From contig JBBHKE010002672.1 of assembly GCA_037447655.1 (NCBI GenBank), forward strand, positions 1 through 64,000: a stretch of DNA of 64,000 nt, given 5' to 3'. The translations under genes were made by a program, and so were the position numbers. Shown piece after piece: positions 32,319 through 45,190 of this stretch. Every line of letters begins with the position of its first letter. The stretch's first letter is position 1. The notes below the pieces were generated by a model. That model did not search any database, had not been told where the DNA came from, and saw only the letters and a list, made by a program, of their open reading frames with translations. Source of the stretch: Zygnema cylindricum (Eukaryota; Streptophyta; Zygnematophyceae; Zygnematales; Zygnemataceae).

Positions 32319-32513
32319 TTACACTCTCATTATGGGAGTTTGATAAAGTTTCTCACTCCATGTCTTATACTCTTTAAAATAAACATGTGATTCAGATTTC
32401 GCCTTCAGAAAATAGACTTTAGAATACCTAGACCAATCATCAATATTAGTAAGCACAAATAGATTAACTCCGACTGATGGCACTTTGGCCAGTCCCCATA
32501 TGTCATTATGAAC
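32319..32513 (-). pseudogene. A-family integrase fragment
   Basis: About 65 codons of integrase core: HNDIWGLAKVPSVGV, DDWSRYSKVYFLKAKSES, YFKEYKTWSEKLYQTPIMRV. It keeps the first catalytic Asp and matches A1 at 7138-7330. It is cut on the right by the LTR at 32514 and on the left at 32319, just short of the second Asp. Confidence 0.88.
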
Positions 32514-33822
32514 TGAAATTCTATGGGCTCCATTGCCACACAGAATTCGCACGTCCAAAGGAAGCTAATCTAGATAGTGCCGACTCCAAGTTAATATAAA
32601 CCCAAATGATTGACCCTTTGACAATCAAAACCCCATAACAGCTTCACCCCTATGAAATAAGACTTTCTGTGTGCTTAGTTTCACTACATAATGCAAAGTT
32701 AGAATATGAGTTTAGGATAACATTCTACACTTTGACTTTCCCTTAGAAATGCAGCCACCGAGGCAGGCAAAAACACTGACCGACTACACCCTTGTGTAGC
32801 GTGGACTCCCTTGAGTCCGCATCAACAAGAATCACTGAAAATGGTCGACTGAATTGATAGTTATCGCTGGCCAAAGTTTGCCATTTATACAAGGTGCTCT
32901 CTGGGAGAGGCATCTACCTACCCGAAATATTCTAAGTCCTAAACCCCTCTCTAAACCCTCTAGTACTGAGGTACGGACCAATCACATTACTGTATAGTAC
33001 ATAAAGGTTCAAATGCCGGTGTACCTTTTGTACGGTCATTTTACGACATGGCTAAAAAGTCATCAAATGTCCTATCCGGATTCGCTCTTATAATCTCCGG
33101 AATTTTTGCCTCTAAATCTTATCTCTCCACGTGGCGCCAGGTCATGTCGCGTCAGAAAAATGGTACCGTACAAGAAAGTACAAGTGCCGGAGTACTTTTT
33201 GTACGTTCATTGTACGATGTCGCCATAGTTTGACATTTGTCACTCCCGGATTTGTTTTCTGGTGTTCCGGAAATCCCGTATTCCCGTACGATGTTGCCAC
33301 GTGTCATCTGGAGTGGCGCCGTCTACAAACTACCAAATTTTCCTTTCCACGATGTCGGCGCTAACCACGGCCGTCCGATTTACATCGTAATAAAAAAGGA
33401 CCGTCGAAATAAATGTCTATACTATTTATTTCGTCCGGTACTAAAAGTACAACTGTTTCTATGCCGTATATACCGTAACCTAGTTAAATGGAAAAGCCTA
33501 TCTATAACTAATTAAATATTTATCAAACCCTAAATGTCTTAGCATTAGTCGTAGACTAAATGGACAAAGCTAACGGCTGCGCGTTTGACGGACGGTAGGT
33601 ACCACGATCAATTCTTGGGTCCGTCAAATACCTTTTTGGTAAACATACCTGTTATATATTCCTGTCTCTTTGGAGAGCTTAGGCATCCATGGCTCTAGCT
33701 CCCTCTACAGCCTTCAGTGACTACAACAAGTATGGGGGCTTGGAGAAGGAGGTTAGAGGCAGACTGCCTCTGCTACTTTTCTATCCTAAAAAGACATAGA
33801 AAATACCCAAATATCAACACTC
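32514..33822 (-). repeat. A-family 3' LTR inserted in A-family integrase
   Basis: About 1309 bp, minus-strand TGTTGATATTTGGG at 33822 to GAATTTCA at 32514. The inner side carries the polypurine tract (33823-33836). It contains the hairpin stem GACGGAC / GTCCGTC (about 33588-33629) and the GCATCCATGGCT module near 33686. It has many short gtac- and ccgg-containing repeats between 32990 and 33330. Confidence 0.85.
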
Positions 33823-33905
33823 CCCTTATTTTCTAGTCTACTTCCTTTCAACTTTTACAAACAAAATAAACAAAACACCCCCTCCCGTTTTTATTTTTTC
33901 TTTTT
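33823..33905 (-). pseudogene. End of an A-family element with PPT, then unknown filler
   Basis: 33823-33842 is the minus-strand polypurine tract and stop (gactagaaaataaggggag). About 20 more bases resemble the A1 RNase H end. The remaining bases to 33905 are a purine-rich filler of unknown origin before B4 starts. Confidence 0.6.
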
Positions 33906-35450
33906 CCTTTTCCTAAAGCGCAACCATCACAAGTTTTGACCGGCTCATCTGTGAGTGATACACCCTCTATTGTTCTAGCAAGGACCATTTTTTTCAAACT
34001 ATCATAGTTTACATGGCCTAATCTTTTATGCCACAACTCATCTGAGTGCAAAACACCGGAGTACAAAACATCATTTTCCTTTGTATTAGCCATATCCATG
34101 CGATACATCTTGCTACTATCTCTAGTACCTGTAACTGCAACCTTGCCGTTTTTGCTAACAACCTGCCGACCGTTTTTCAAACTAACCTCAAAGCCTTTAC
34201 TCTCTACCAACGACGTAGAAAACAGATTTTTCTTAAAGTCAGGCACAAATAAGACATTGTGAAGAGTCCTTTCAATTGCTTTTCCATCCACATCAACTAG
34301 CAATGACACATCACCCATTGCACGAGTTTGGACACTCATTCCACAGGCATAATAAATATTTTTCTCCGGCGTTGCTTTCAGATTTTTGAAGATGGCCTTG
34401 TTCCAACATATATGGGCTGACGCTCCTCTGTCCATAATCCATCTTGTGTCCTTTGTGCCTTCCATTGCTGCCGCCATAGCGAATAGATCCGTGTCGTCCT
34501 TCTCAGAAAATGTCATTGTCTCGTCATGGAGTGATGAAGAAGCTGAAAACAGTGCATTTCCACGAGGTGTAGGCCTCATGAAGCTTTTGTAAAACTGACT
34601 TTGTTGCCATCCCGGCCTGTATAAACCTGCATCGTTAGCTTGTTTAAGTTTAGGACAGAATTTGTATCCATGACCTCTCTCACTACAATAAAAACATGCA
34701 TTGTTTGATTGTGTATTTCCACCCTGATTAAACTGTCTAAACTGGGTAAAGTGATTACATTGCTGATTAAATTGACCTTTCTTCCCAAATTCTGAATTAA
34801 AAGCCTCTACTTGCTCAACATTGAGAATGTTAGATGTAGCTTCCTCCTGTAGTAAAATATTGATTGTTAACTGTAAAGTCCAGCTACCTTTATCTTTCTG
34901 TTTGAGCATGTCAGATGCTCCTTTCATACTACGAGGGAGGCCCCGCATGAGCAATGCTGCCTGTTGAAACTGAGGAAAATCCCCACCGGCACAAGCATGT
35001 GCATCTACAAGAATACGAAATTTGTTAGAATATTCAGCCATTGTACCGCCAGTGTACTTATAGTCCCAAATTTTTCCAGCCAATCGAAGCTCTTCCTGAA
35101 CATTAGCCTTTTCATAATCACTTTTAATGGATTTCCAGATATCAATCGCCTTTTTCATTTTTATCCGAGACATAGCTAAGTCCTCAGATATACAATATTT
35201 CAAAATAGAATGAGCTTGCGTATTTTTCTTAGACCATATTTTTCTTAGACCATGACGGATCAGATTCATCCAGCGAACCATCCAATACATCCAAAAGATT
35301 GACATTTTCAAAATGTGTCTCCACCATATCCGCCCAGTAAACATACTTATCCCCAGAAAAGATAGGAATTCTTGATGATAGGCCCATAACCTGTTGTTCT
35401 ACAACCACCGGTGCGGGTGGAGGAGCAGCAGTAGTAGTAGAAGTAGACAT
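33906..35450 (-). pseudogene. B4 gag-protease-integrase start
   Basis: The longest retroelement frame here. Gag starts inside the LTR at 35450 (MSTSTTTAAPPPAPVVVEQQ) and shifts frame near 35240. It is then open to 33848: capsid with AGKIWDYKYTGGTMAEYSNK, zinc knuckle CFYCSERGHGYKFC, protease WIMDRGASAHICWNK (D-R-G instead of D-S/T-G), LHNVLFVPDFKKNLFSTSLV, then LWHKRLGHVNYDSLKKM and CDGCALGK, where the element is cut. The short Lys-rich tail after that is filler, not pol. Confidence 0.9.
35380..35391 (-). other. B4 primer-binding site
   Basis: Minus strand GGTTATGGGCCT directly after LTR end CAACA; eleven of twelve bases of the half-tRNA-iMet site. Confidence 0.82.
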
Positions 35451-36183
35451 GATACACTCTCAGAAACTATCAAGAATCCTACCAAACAGCTGTTCTTAAG
35501 TGCTCACCAATTCTTATATAAGCATCCAAACCTCACAAAACTATATGAGAATATAGAGTAGCATAAACACTGACAACTCCCAAAGTTTCAGCACAATTGA
35601 CCCAACAACACTCAAGATATAATACTCAGAAGTTTCTCAAAAACTGTCTGCAGTTTTACTACTTGGAAGTCTGGATTCATAATATGTTCTGAGTCCTAAG
35701 TCTTATACTTGTGTTGAATTGGCAATGCCAGTGTACTTGGGAGGTATGCAAACCACCAAGCTACCACTAATTTGTCAAGCTACCACTAAGATATCACTAA
35801 GCTACCACTGAGCTATCACTAAGCTATCACTGAGTTACCCACTAAGTTACCACTGAGTTACCCACTAAGTTTACTAAAATCGTATCTATCGCAGTTGCTC
35901 TATCTGTACAGAATCACATTAGGAATATCAGACGCTGCGTTGACCGTACAGACCATATCAAATATAATCGTGGTTGCGTTGTCTTGTCTGTATTGCAGCT
36001 TCGCTGCTACGCTGCTTTGCTGCTGCGCTGCTCTGCTGCTACGCTGCTCTGCTGTATAGCAGCTGCTCTGATGTATAGCAGCTGCGTTTCTCTTCCGTAT
36101 AGCAGCTGCTTTGCTGTATAGCAGCTGTATAGTTGCTGCGCTGTTGCGCTGCTCTGAGACTAAAAGCTTTCCAAAAGACAACA
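35392..36183 (-). repeat. B4 5' LTR
   Basis: 792 bp, minus-strand TGTTGTCTTTTGG at 36183 to CAACA at 35392. Two internal tandem arrays: ccactaag/ccactgag words at 35755-35870, and gctgctctgctg / tatagcagctgc words at 35995-36150. Confidence 0.88.
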
Positions 36184-38548
36184 CTAACCATATTTGTTAT
36201 CTGACTTACACAAACTGTTAGCGCTAACAATAATTGTTACCTAACTTACACAAACTGTTAGGGCTAACAATAATTGTTATCTAACTTACACAAACTGTTA
36301 GGGCTAACAAAAATTGTTACCTAAATTACACAAACTGTTAGCGATAAAAGATTTGTAACCTTAATTACACAAATTGTTAGCAATAACAAGAATTGTAACC
36401 TAAATTACACAAATTGTTAACTATAACAAGAATTGTTTTCTAACTTACACAAACTGTTAGCTCTAACAAGAATGGTTACCTAACTTACACAAACTGTTTG
36501 CAATAACACGAATTGTTATCTAAATTACACAAATTGTTTTCGCTAACAAGAGTTGTTACCTAACTTACGCAAACTGTTAGCGACAACAAGAATTGTTATC
36601 TCACTTACAAAATCACTGTTAGCGTTAGCAAGAATGGTTACCTAACTTACACAAACTGTTAGAGCTAACAATAATGGTTACCTAACTTACACAAACTGTT
36701 AGCAATAACAAGAATTGTTACCTAAATTACACAAACTGTTAGCGATGACGAGAATTGTAACCTAAATTACACAAATTCATAGCAATAAAAAGAATTGTTA
36801 CCTTAATTACACAAACTGTTAGCCATAATAGAAATTGTTACCTAAACTACACAAACTGTTAGTGATTATAGGAATAAATATTTGACTTACACAAACTGTA
36901 AGCATTAACAAGAATGGTTACCTAACATAGACAAACTGTTAACGATAACAAGAACTGTTACCTAAATTACACAAAAAGTTAGCGATAGCAAGAATTGTTA
37001 CCTAAATTACAAAAATAGTTGGCGATAACAAGAATTGTTACCTAAATTACACAAACTGTTAGCTATAACAGGAATTATTACCTAACTTACACAAACTGTA
37101 TGCGATAACAGGAATTGTTATCTATCTTACACAAACTGTTAGCAATAACAAAAATTGTTATCAAACTTACACAAACCGTTAGCGATAACAAAAATTGTTA
37201 CCTAAATTACACAAACAGTTGGCGATAACAAGAATTGTTACCTAAATTACACAAACTGTTAGCGATAACAATAATTTTAACCTAAATTACACAAATTGTT
37301 AGCTCTAACAAAGTTTGTTACCTAAATTACACAAACTATTAGCGCTAACAAGAATTGTTACCTAACTTACTTAAACTGTTAGCGCTAACAAGAATAATTA
37401 CCTAAATTTTACAAACTGTTAGCGATAACAATAATGGTTACCTAACTTACAAAAACTGTTAGCGATAACAAGAATTGTAACCTAAATTACACAAACAGTT
37501 AGCAAAAACAAGAATTGTTACCTAAATTTCACAAACAATTAGCGATAACAAGAATTGTTGCCTAAATTACACAAACTGTAAGCGATAACAAGAAGTGTTA
37601 CCTAAATTACACAATCAGTTAGCGATAACAAGAATTGTTGCCTAAATTACACAAACTGTAAGCGATAACAAAAATGGTTACCTAACTTACACAAATTGTT
37701 AGCGATAACAAGAATTGTTGCCTAAATTACACAAACAGTTAGCCATAGCAAGAAGTGTTACCTAAATTACACAAACAATTAGCGATAACAAGAATTGTTG
37801 CATAAATTACACAAACTGTAAACGATAACAAGAATTGTTACCTAAATTAAAAAAAATAGTTTGCGATAACAAGAATTGTTACCTAAAGTACACAAACAGT
37901 TAGCCATAGCAACAATTGTTACCTAAATTACACAAGCATTTAGCGATAACAAGAAGTGTTACCTAATTTACACAAACTGTTAGCAATATCAATAATTCTA
38001 ACCTAAATTACACAAACTGTTAGCGATAACAAGAATGGTTACCTTACTTACAGAAACAGTTAGCAAAAACAAGAATTGTTACCTAAATTACACAAACAAT
38101 TGGGGATAACAAGAATTGTTGCCTAATTACACAAACTTTAAGCGATAACAAAAATTGTTACCTAAATTACACAAATTGTTAGCGATAACAATAATGGTAA
38201 CCTAACTTGCACAAATTGTTAGCGATAACAAAAATTGTTAGCTAAATTACACAAACTTTTAGCGATAACAAAAATTATTACCTAAATTTCACAAACTGTT
38301 AGCGATAACAAAAATTGTTCCCTAAATTACACAAACTGTTAGCAATAACTAGAATTGTTACCTAAATTACACAAACTGTTAGCGATAACAAAAATTGTAA
38401 CCTAAATGACACAAATTGTTAGCAATAACAAGAATTGTTACACAAATTACACAAAACTGCTAGCAATAACAAGAATTGTTACCTAAATTACACAAACTTT
38501 TAGCGATAACAAAAATTATAACCTAAATTACACAAACTGTGAGTGATA
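36184..38548 (+). repeat. Satellite array 1a, 40-bp units
   Basis: Head-to-tail units of 40 bp with single-base indels, diverged by roughly 5-15%. A unit contains the dyad TGTTAGCGATAACA or TGTTAGCGCTAACA, then the dyad AACAAGAATTGTT, then ACCTAAATTACACAA. From about 36.7 kb most units have GCGATAAC with CTAAATTAC (subtype 1). The first ~0.5 kb is closer to subtype 2 (GCGCTAAC, CTAACTTAC). No open frame is maintained. Confidence 0.97.
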
Positions 38549-38800
38549 TTCATTTATTGATTTCTTCAAGACTTACCGGATAAGGCGCGCGGCTAGTCCG
38601 TACGGTTATCATCCAGAGGTCACTGGATCAAGTCCCACAAGTGGCAGTTATATTTTGCAGAAAAACTGTACCAGAAGATCTGCCTGTCTCTTTTAGCTGC
38701 AGCAGGCAGCCATGGCTGTCTGCAGGTCCTCAGTGACTGCGACAAGTATGAGGGTTGCAGTAAGTCCACAAGAAAGACTACAAAATACCTCTCTTTTCAA
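38549..38800 (-). mobile_element. A-family LTR 5' fragment in the satellite
   Basis: About 250 bp interrupting the array. Read on the minus strand from 38800 it corresponds to the first ~250 bp of A-family LTRs: CTTGAAAAGAG start, the CATGGCTGCC module (near 38710) and the tRNA-like part with GGATCAAGTCC (near 38622, plus strand) and ggctagtccgtacgg (near 38590). No clear 5-bp TSD; TCAAG occurs at both ends (38566-38570, 38797-38801). Confidence 0.6.
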
Positions 38801-41800
38801 GAAGAATTGTAACCTAAATTACACAAATTCATAGCGATAACAAGAATTTTTACTTAAATTACACAAACTGTTAGTGATATCACAAATTGTCACCTTAATT
38901 ACACAAACTGTTAGCGATAATAGAAATTGTTATCTAAATTACACAAATTGATTGCGCTTAAAAGAATTGTTACCTAAACTACACAAACTGTTAGCAATAA
39001 TAGGAATTAATACTTAACTTACACAAAATGTAAGCGCTAACAAGAATGGTTACCTATTTTAGACAAACTTTTAACGATAACAAGAATTGTTACCTAAATT
39101 ACACAAAAAGTTAGCGATAGCAAGAATTGTTACCTAAATTACAAAAACAGTTGGCGATAACAAGAATTGTTACCTAAATTACACAAACTGTTAGCGATAA
39201 CAGGAATTATTACCTAACTTACACAAACTGTAAGCGATAACAGGAATTGTTATCTATCTTACACAAACTCTTAGCACTAACAAAAATTGTTATCTAACTT
39301 ACACAAACCGTTAGCGATAACAAAAATTGTTACCTAAATTACACAAACAGTTGGCGATAACAAGAATTGTTACCTAAATTACACAAACTGTTAGCGATAA
39401 CAATAATTTTAACCTAAATTACACAAATTGTTAGCTCTAACAAAGTTTGTTACCTAAATTACACAAACTATTAGCGCTAACAAGAATTGTTACCTAACTT
39501 ACTTAAACTGTTAGCGCTAACAAGAATAATTACCTAAATTTTACAAACTGTTAGCGATAACAATAATGGTTACCTAACTTACAAAAACTGTTAGCGATAA
39601 CAAGAATTGTAACCTAAATTACACAAACAGTTAGCAAAAACAAGAATTGTTACCTAAATTTCACAAACAATTAGCGATAACAAGAATTGTTGCCTAAATT
39701 ACACAAACTGTAAGCGATAACAAGAAGTGTTACCTAAATTACACAATCAGTTAGCGATAACAAGAATTGTTGCCTAAATTACACAAACTGTAAGCGATAA
39801 CAAAAATGGTTACCTAACTTACACAAATTGTTAGCGATAACAAGAATTGTTGCCTAAATTACACAAACAGTTAGCCATAGCAAGAAGTGTTACCTAAATT
39901 ACACAAACAATTAGCGATAACAAGAATTGTTGCATAAATTACACAAACTGTAAACGATAACAAGAATTGTTACCTAAATTAAAAAAAATAGTTTGCGATA
40001 ACAAGAATTGTTACCTAAAGTACACAAACAGTTAGCCATAGCAACAATTGTTACCTAAATTACACAAGCATTTAGCGATAACAAGAAGTGTTACCTAATT
40101 TACACAAACTGTTAGCAATATCAATAATTCTAACCTAAATTACACAAACTGTTAGCGATAACAAGAATGGTTACCTTACTTACAGAAACAGTTAGCAAAA
40201 ACAAGAATTGTTACCTAAATTACACAAACAATTGGGGATAACAAGAATTGTTGCCTAATTACACAAACTTTAAGCGATAACAAAAATTGTTACCTAAATT
40301 ACACAAATTGTTAGCGATAACAATAATGGTAACCTAACTTGCACAAATTGTTAGCGATAACAAAAATTGTTAGCTAAATTACACAAACTTTTAGCGATAA
40401 CAAAAATTATTACCTAAATTTCACAAACTGTTAGCGATAACAAAAATTGTTCCCTAAATTACACAAACTGTTAGCAATAACAAGAATTGTTACCTAAATT
40501 ACACAAATTGTTAGCGATAACAAAAATTGTAACCTAAATGACACAAATTGTTAGCGATATCAAGAATTGTAACCTAAATTACACAAATTGTTAGCGATAA
40601 CAAAAATGGTTACCTAACTTACACAAATTGTTAGCGATAACAGGAATTATTACCTTAATTACACAAACTGTTACCGATAACAATAATTGTTACCTAAATT
40701 ACACAAACTGTTACCGATAACAAGAATTGTAACCTAAATTACACAAATTGTTAGCGATAACAAGAATTTATACCTAAATTACACAAACAATTAGCGATAA
40801 TAGGAAATGTTATCTCAATTACACAAACTGTTAGCACTAACAAGAATGGTTACCTAAATTACACAAACTGTTAGCGATAACACAAATTGTTACCTAACTT
40901 ACACAAATTGTTAGCGCTAACAAGAATTGTTACCGAAATTACACAAAATGTTAGCGATAACAGGAATAATTACCTAAATTACACATACAGTTAATGATAG
41001 CAAGATTGTTACCTAAGTTAAACAAACAGTTAGCGATAAAAAGAATTGTAACCTAAATTACACAAACTGTTAGCGATAACAAGATTTTTACCTAACTTAC
41101 GCAAATTGTTAGCGATAACAGAAATTGTTATATAACTTACACAAACTGCTAGCGATACGAAGAATTGTAACCTAAATTACAGAAAAAATTAGCGATAACA
41201 AAAATTGTTACCTAAATTACACAAACAGTTAGTGATAACAAGAATTGTTACCAAACTTACACAAACTGTTAGCGCTAACAGGAATTGTTGTCTAACTTAC
41301 GCAAACTGTTAGTAATAACAGGATTTGTTATATAACTTACACAAACTGTTAGCGCTAACAATAATTGTTATCTAACTTACACAAACTGTTAGCGCTAACA
41401 AGAACGGTTACCTAACTTACACAATTTGTTAGCGATAACAAGAATTGTTACCTAAATTACACAAACTGTTAGTGATAATATAAATTGTAACCTAAATTAC
41501 ACAAATTGTTAGCGATAACAAAAATTGTAACCTAAATTACACAAACTGTTAACGATAATAAAAATTGTTACCTAAATTACACAAACAGTAAGCTATAACA
41601 ATAGTTGTTACCTAAATTGAACAAATTGTTAGCGATAACAAGAATTGTAACCTAAATTACACAAACAGTTAGCGGTAACAAGAATTGTAACCTAAATTAC
41701 ACAAACAGTTAGCGGTAACAAGAATTGTAACCTAAATTACACAAACAATTAGCCATAAAAAAAATTGTTATCTAAACTACACGGTTTGTTTGCACTAACA

Positions 41801-44147
41801 GGAAATATTACCTAAATTAAACACACATTTAGCGATAACAAGAATTGTTACCTTAATTACACTAACAGTTAGAGATAACACTAATTGTAATCTAAATTAC
41901 ATAAACTGTTAGCGCTAACAGGAATTGTTACCTAACTTACACAAACTGTTAGCAATAACGATAATTTTCACCTAAATTACACAAACAGTTAGCCATAACA
42001 AAAATTGTTACCTAAATTACACAAATTGTTAGCTTTATCAAGAATTGTTATCTAACTTACACAAACTGTTAGCGAAAACAAAAATTGTTACCTAACTAAC
42101 ACAAACTGTTAGCGATAAAAGGAATTGTTACCTAAATTACACAAACTGTTAGCGATAACAAGAATTGTAACCAAAATTACACAAATTGTAAGAGATAACA
42201 GTAATAGTTACCTAATTACAAAACAGTTAGCGATAACAAAAATTGTTACCTAAATTACACAAACTGTTAGCGATTACATGAACTGTTATATCACTTACAC
42301 AAACTTTTAGCGCTAGCAAGAATGGTTACCTAACTTTCACAAAGAGTTAGCGATAAGAAAAATTGTTACCTAAATTACACAAACTGTTAGCGATAACAGG
42401 AATTGTTACCTAAATTACACAAACTGTTAGCGATAACAGGAATTGTTACCTAAATTACACAAACAGTTAGCGATAACAGTAATTATTAACTAAATTACAG
42501 AAAAAGTTAGTGATAACAAGAAATGTTATCTAAATTACACAAACAATTAGAGATAAATAGAATTGTTACCTAAATTACACAAACTGTTAGCGATAACAGG
42601 AATTGTTACCTAAATTACACAAACTGTTAGCGATAACAGGAATTGTTACCTAAATTACACAAACAGTTAACGATAACAATAATTTTACCTAAATTACAGA
42701 AAAAGTTAGCGATATCAAGAATTGTTATCTAACTTACACAAATAGTTAGCGAAAAACAAAAATTGTTACCTAAATTATACAATCTGTTAGCGATAACAAG
42801 AATTGTAACCTAAATTACACAAATTGTTAGCGATAACAAGAATTGTTACCTAACTTACACAAACTGTTAGCAATAACAGTAATTTTCACCTAAATTACAC
42901 AAAGAGTTAGCGATAACAAAGGTTGTTACCTAAATTACACAAACTATTAACGATATAAAGAATTATTATCTAACTTACACAAACATTTAGCAAAAACAAA
43001 AATTGTTACCTAAATTACACAAACTGTTAGCGATAAAAGGAATTGTTACCTAAATTACACCAACTGTTAGCAATAACAAGAACTGTAACCTAAATTACAC
43101 AAATTGTTAGCGATAACAAGAATAGTTACCTAACTTACACAAACTGTTAGAGATAACAAGAATAGTTACCTAAATTACACAAATAGTTAGCGATAACAAA
43201 AATTGTTACCTAAATTACACAAACTGTTAGAGATAACAAGAATTGTTATATCACTTACACAAACTTTTAGCGATAACAAGAATTGTATCCTAAATTACAC
43301 AAACAGTTAGCGGTAACAAGAATTGTAACCTAAATTACATAAACAATTAGCCATAAAAAAAATTGTTATCTAAACTACACGATTTGTTTGCACTAACAGG
43401 AAATTTTACCTTAATTAAACACACAGTTAGCGATAACAAGAATTGTTACCTAAATAACACAAACTGTTAGCGATAAAAGAATTGTAACCTTAATTACACA
43501 TATTGTTAGTGATAACAAGAATTGTTACCTAACTTACACAAACTGTTAGCAATAACAGTAATTTTCACCTAAATTACACAAACAGTTAGCGATAACAAAA
43601 ATTGTTACCTAAATTACACAAACTGTTAACGATATAAGGAATTGCTATCTAACTTACACAACCATTTAGCGAAAACAAGAATTGTTACCTAAATTACACA
43701 AACTGTTAGCGATAACAAGAATTGTTACCTAAATTACACAAATTGTTAGCGATAAAAAGAATTGTTACCTAACTTACACAAACTGTTAGCGATAACAGTA
43801 ATTTTCACCTAAATTACACAAATAATTAGCGATAACAAGAATTGTCACCTAAATACACAAATATTTAGCGATAACATGAATTGTCACCTAACTTACACAA
43901 ATTGTTAGCGATAACAAGAATTGTTACCTAAATTACACAAACAAGAAGCGATAACAAAAATTGTTACGTAAATTACACAAATTGTTAGCGACAACAAGAA
44001 TTGTTACCGCAATTACACAAAGAGTAGCGGTAACAAGAATTGTTACCTAAATTACACAAACAGTTAGCGATAACAAGAATTGTTATCAAGATTACACAAA
44101 CTGTTTGCGCTAACAAGAAATTGTTTCCTAAATTAGGTAAACTGTTT
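38801..44147 (+). repeat. Satellite array 1b, 40-bp units
   Basis: Same satellite, subtype 1. Units from 38806 to about 40560 repeat, in the same order with the same private variants, those from about 36755 to 38440. For example, cctaaattaaaaaaaatagt occurs at 37841 and 39973. This is a higher-order duplication of about 1.75 kb. The array ends in pol sequence of C1. Confidence 0.95.
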
Positions 44148-45178
44148 TAATCACTGCAAACAGGTGATATTTATTGTTGTGTATGTTGATCATTTGCTGC
44201 TAATAAGTAGGAACAAAGAGGGAATTGCTAGAGTAAAACAGGCTCTTTATTCACAATTTGAAATGAAGGATTTGGGGGAGGCGAAATATATCCTTGGAAT
44301 ACAAGCTTAAAGAGATTGAGAAAAGAAAATAATTAGGCTAACTATAAAAGAAGCGATAGGAAATATGTTGGAAAAATTTGGATTGGTTGATGCCAAAGGT
44401 TGTGTAACTTCTATGGAGTATAAGCAAAAACTTGAAGGGATGGAGCATGAGTTTGGAGTCATAAAAGATGAGGAACTTAGTCCATAAGAGCAAAAATTTA
44501 TGTCACAAGTACCTTACAAACAAGTAGTAAGAAGTCTGATTTTATTCATGAATTCCACTAGGCCCGATATAGCTGCAGCTGTTGGTGTATTGAGCAAAAG
44601 TTTGCAAAATCCACGAAAGAGAGACTGGGAGGCAGCAAAAATGGTGTTAAAGTATCTTGTTGGGACTAGAAATCTTTGGCTTACTTTGTGAAGAGACAAG
44701 GTTAGCATTAATACTTGGAGTGATGCTAGCTATAATGATGTGCCTAGTAGGAAGTCTACAACTGGGTATGTCATTTAGATTGGAAGTGGAACTTGTAGTT
44801 GGAGTAGTAAACTTCAAAAAGTCACTACACAATCGACTATGGAAGCCGAATACATGGCTGCGAGCGCAGCCTTAAAATAGCTGCTTTGGATTAAAGTATT
44901 TCTTCAACAATTGGGGTTTACACAACACATATCACAAATAATGTGGTGCGACAACCAAGTAGCCATTTTTGTGGCTACAAACCCAAGTCACCATTTTAAG
45001 AGTAAGCATAGGGACATTTGGCTACATTTGGTACGAGAGAAAGTATTTTCAAAATTTGTCAAACTTTGCTACTTGCCTGATGCGAATATGGTTGCGGACA
45101 TGTTGACAAAAGCCCTTCCATCTCCTAAGTTGGAGTACTGCAAAAAAGCATGTGGTCTAAGTGAGTAAGTCTTCGAAA
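44148..45178 (+). pseudogene. C1 reverse transcriptase end and RNase H
   Basis: 5'-truncated C-family pol. It begins in RT at the catalytic box, which reads YVDH (second Asp lost, ~44189-44200), then ISRNKEGIARVKQALYSQF and KDLGEAKYILGIQ with several stops (TAA, TGA, TAA at 44486). 44500-44691 is open (TRPDIAAAVGVLSKSLQNP). RNase H has WSDASYNDVPSRKSTTGYV, QKVTTQSTMEAEYMAA, WCDNQVAIF and HHFKSKHRDIWLHLVREKV, ending GLSE-stop. RNase H is the most complete C-family copy in the window. Confidence 0.9.
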
Positions 45179-45180
45179 GC

Positions 45181-45190
45181 TTAAGGGGAG
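45181..45190 (+). other. C1 polypurine tract
   Basis: ttaaggggag immediately before the LTR. Confidence 0.8.

Larger units (their letters stand above)
33906..36183 (-). mobile_element. Copia element B4, 3'-truncated, 5' LTR in satellite
   Basis: Minus-strand B element. It comprises the 5' LTR (35392-36183), gag, protease and the start of integrase, cut at 33906 within the integrase zinc site. The outer LTR edge is followed directly by satellite (flank CTAAC 36184-36188), so it was inserted in the satellite. Confidence 0.88.

Noticed and set aside
38575-38650. Functional tRNA gene in the satellite insert
   Set aside because: Only the B-box-like part is convincing; acceptor and anticodon stems do not form.
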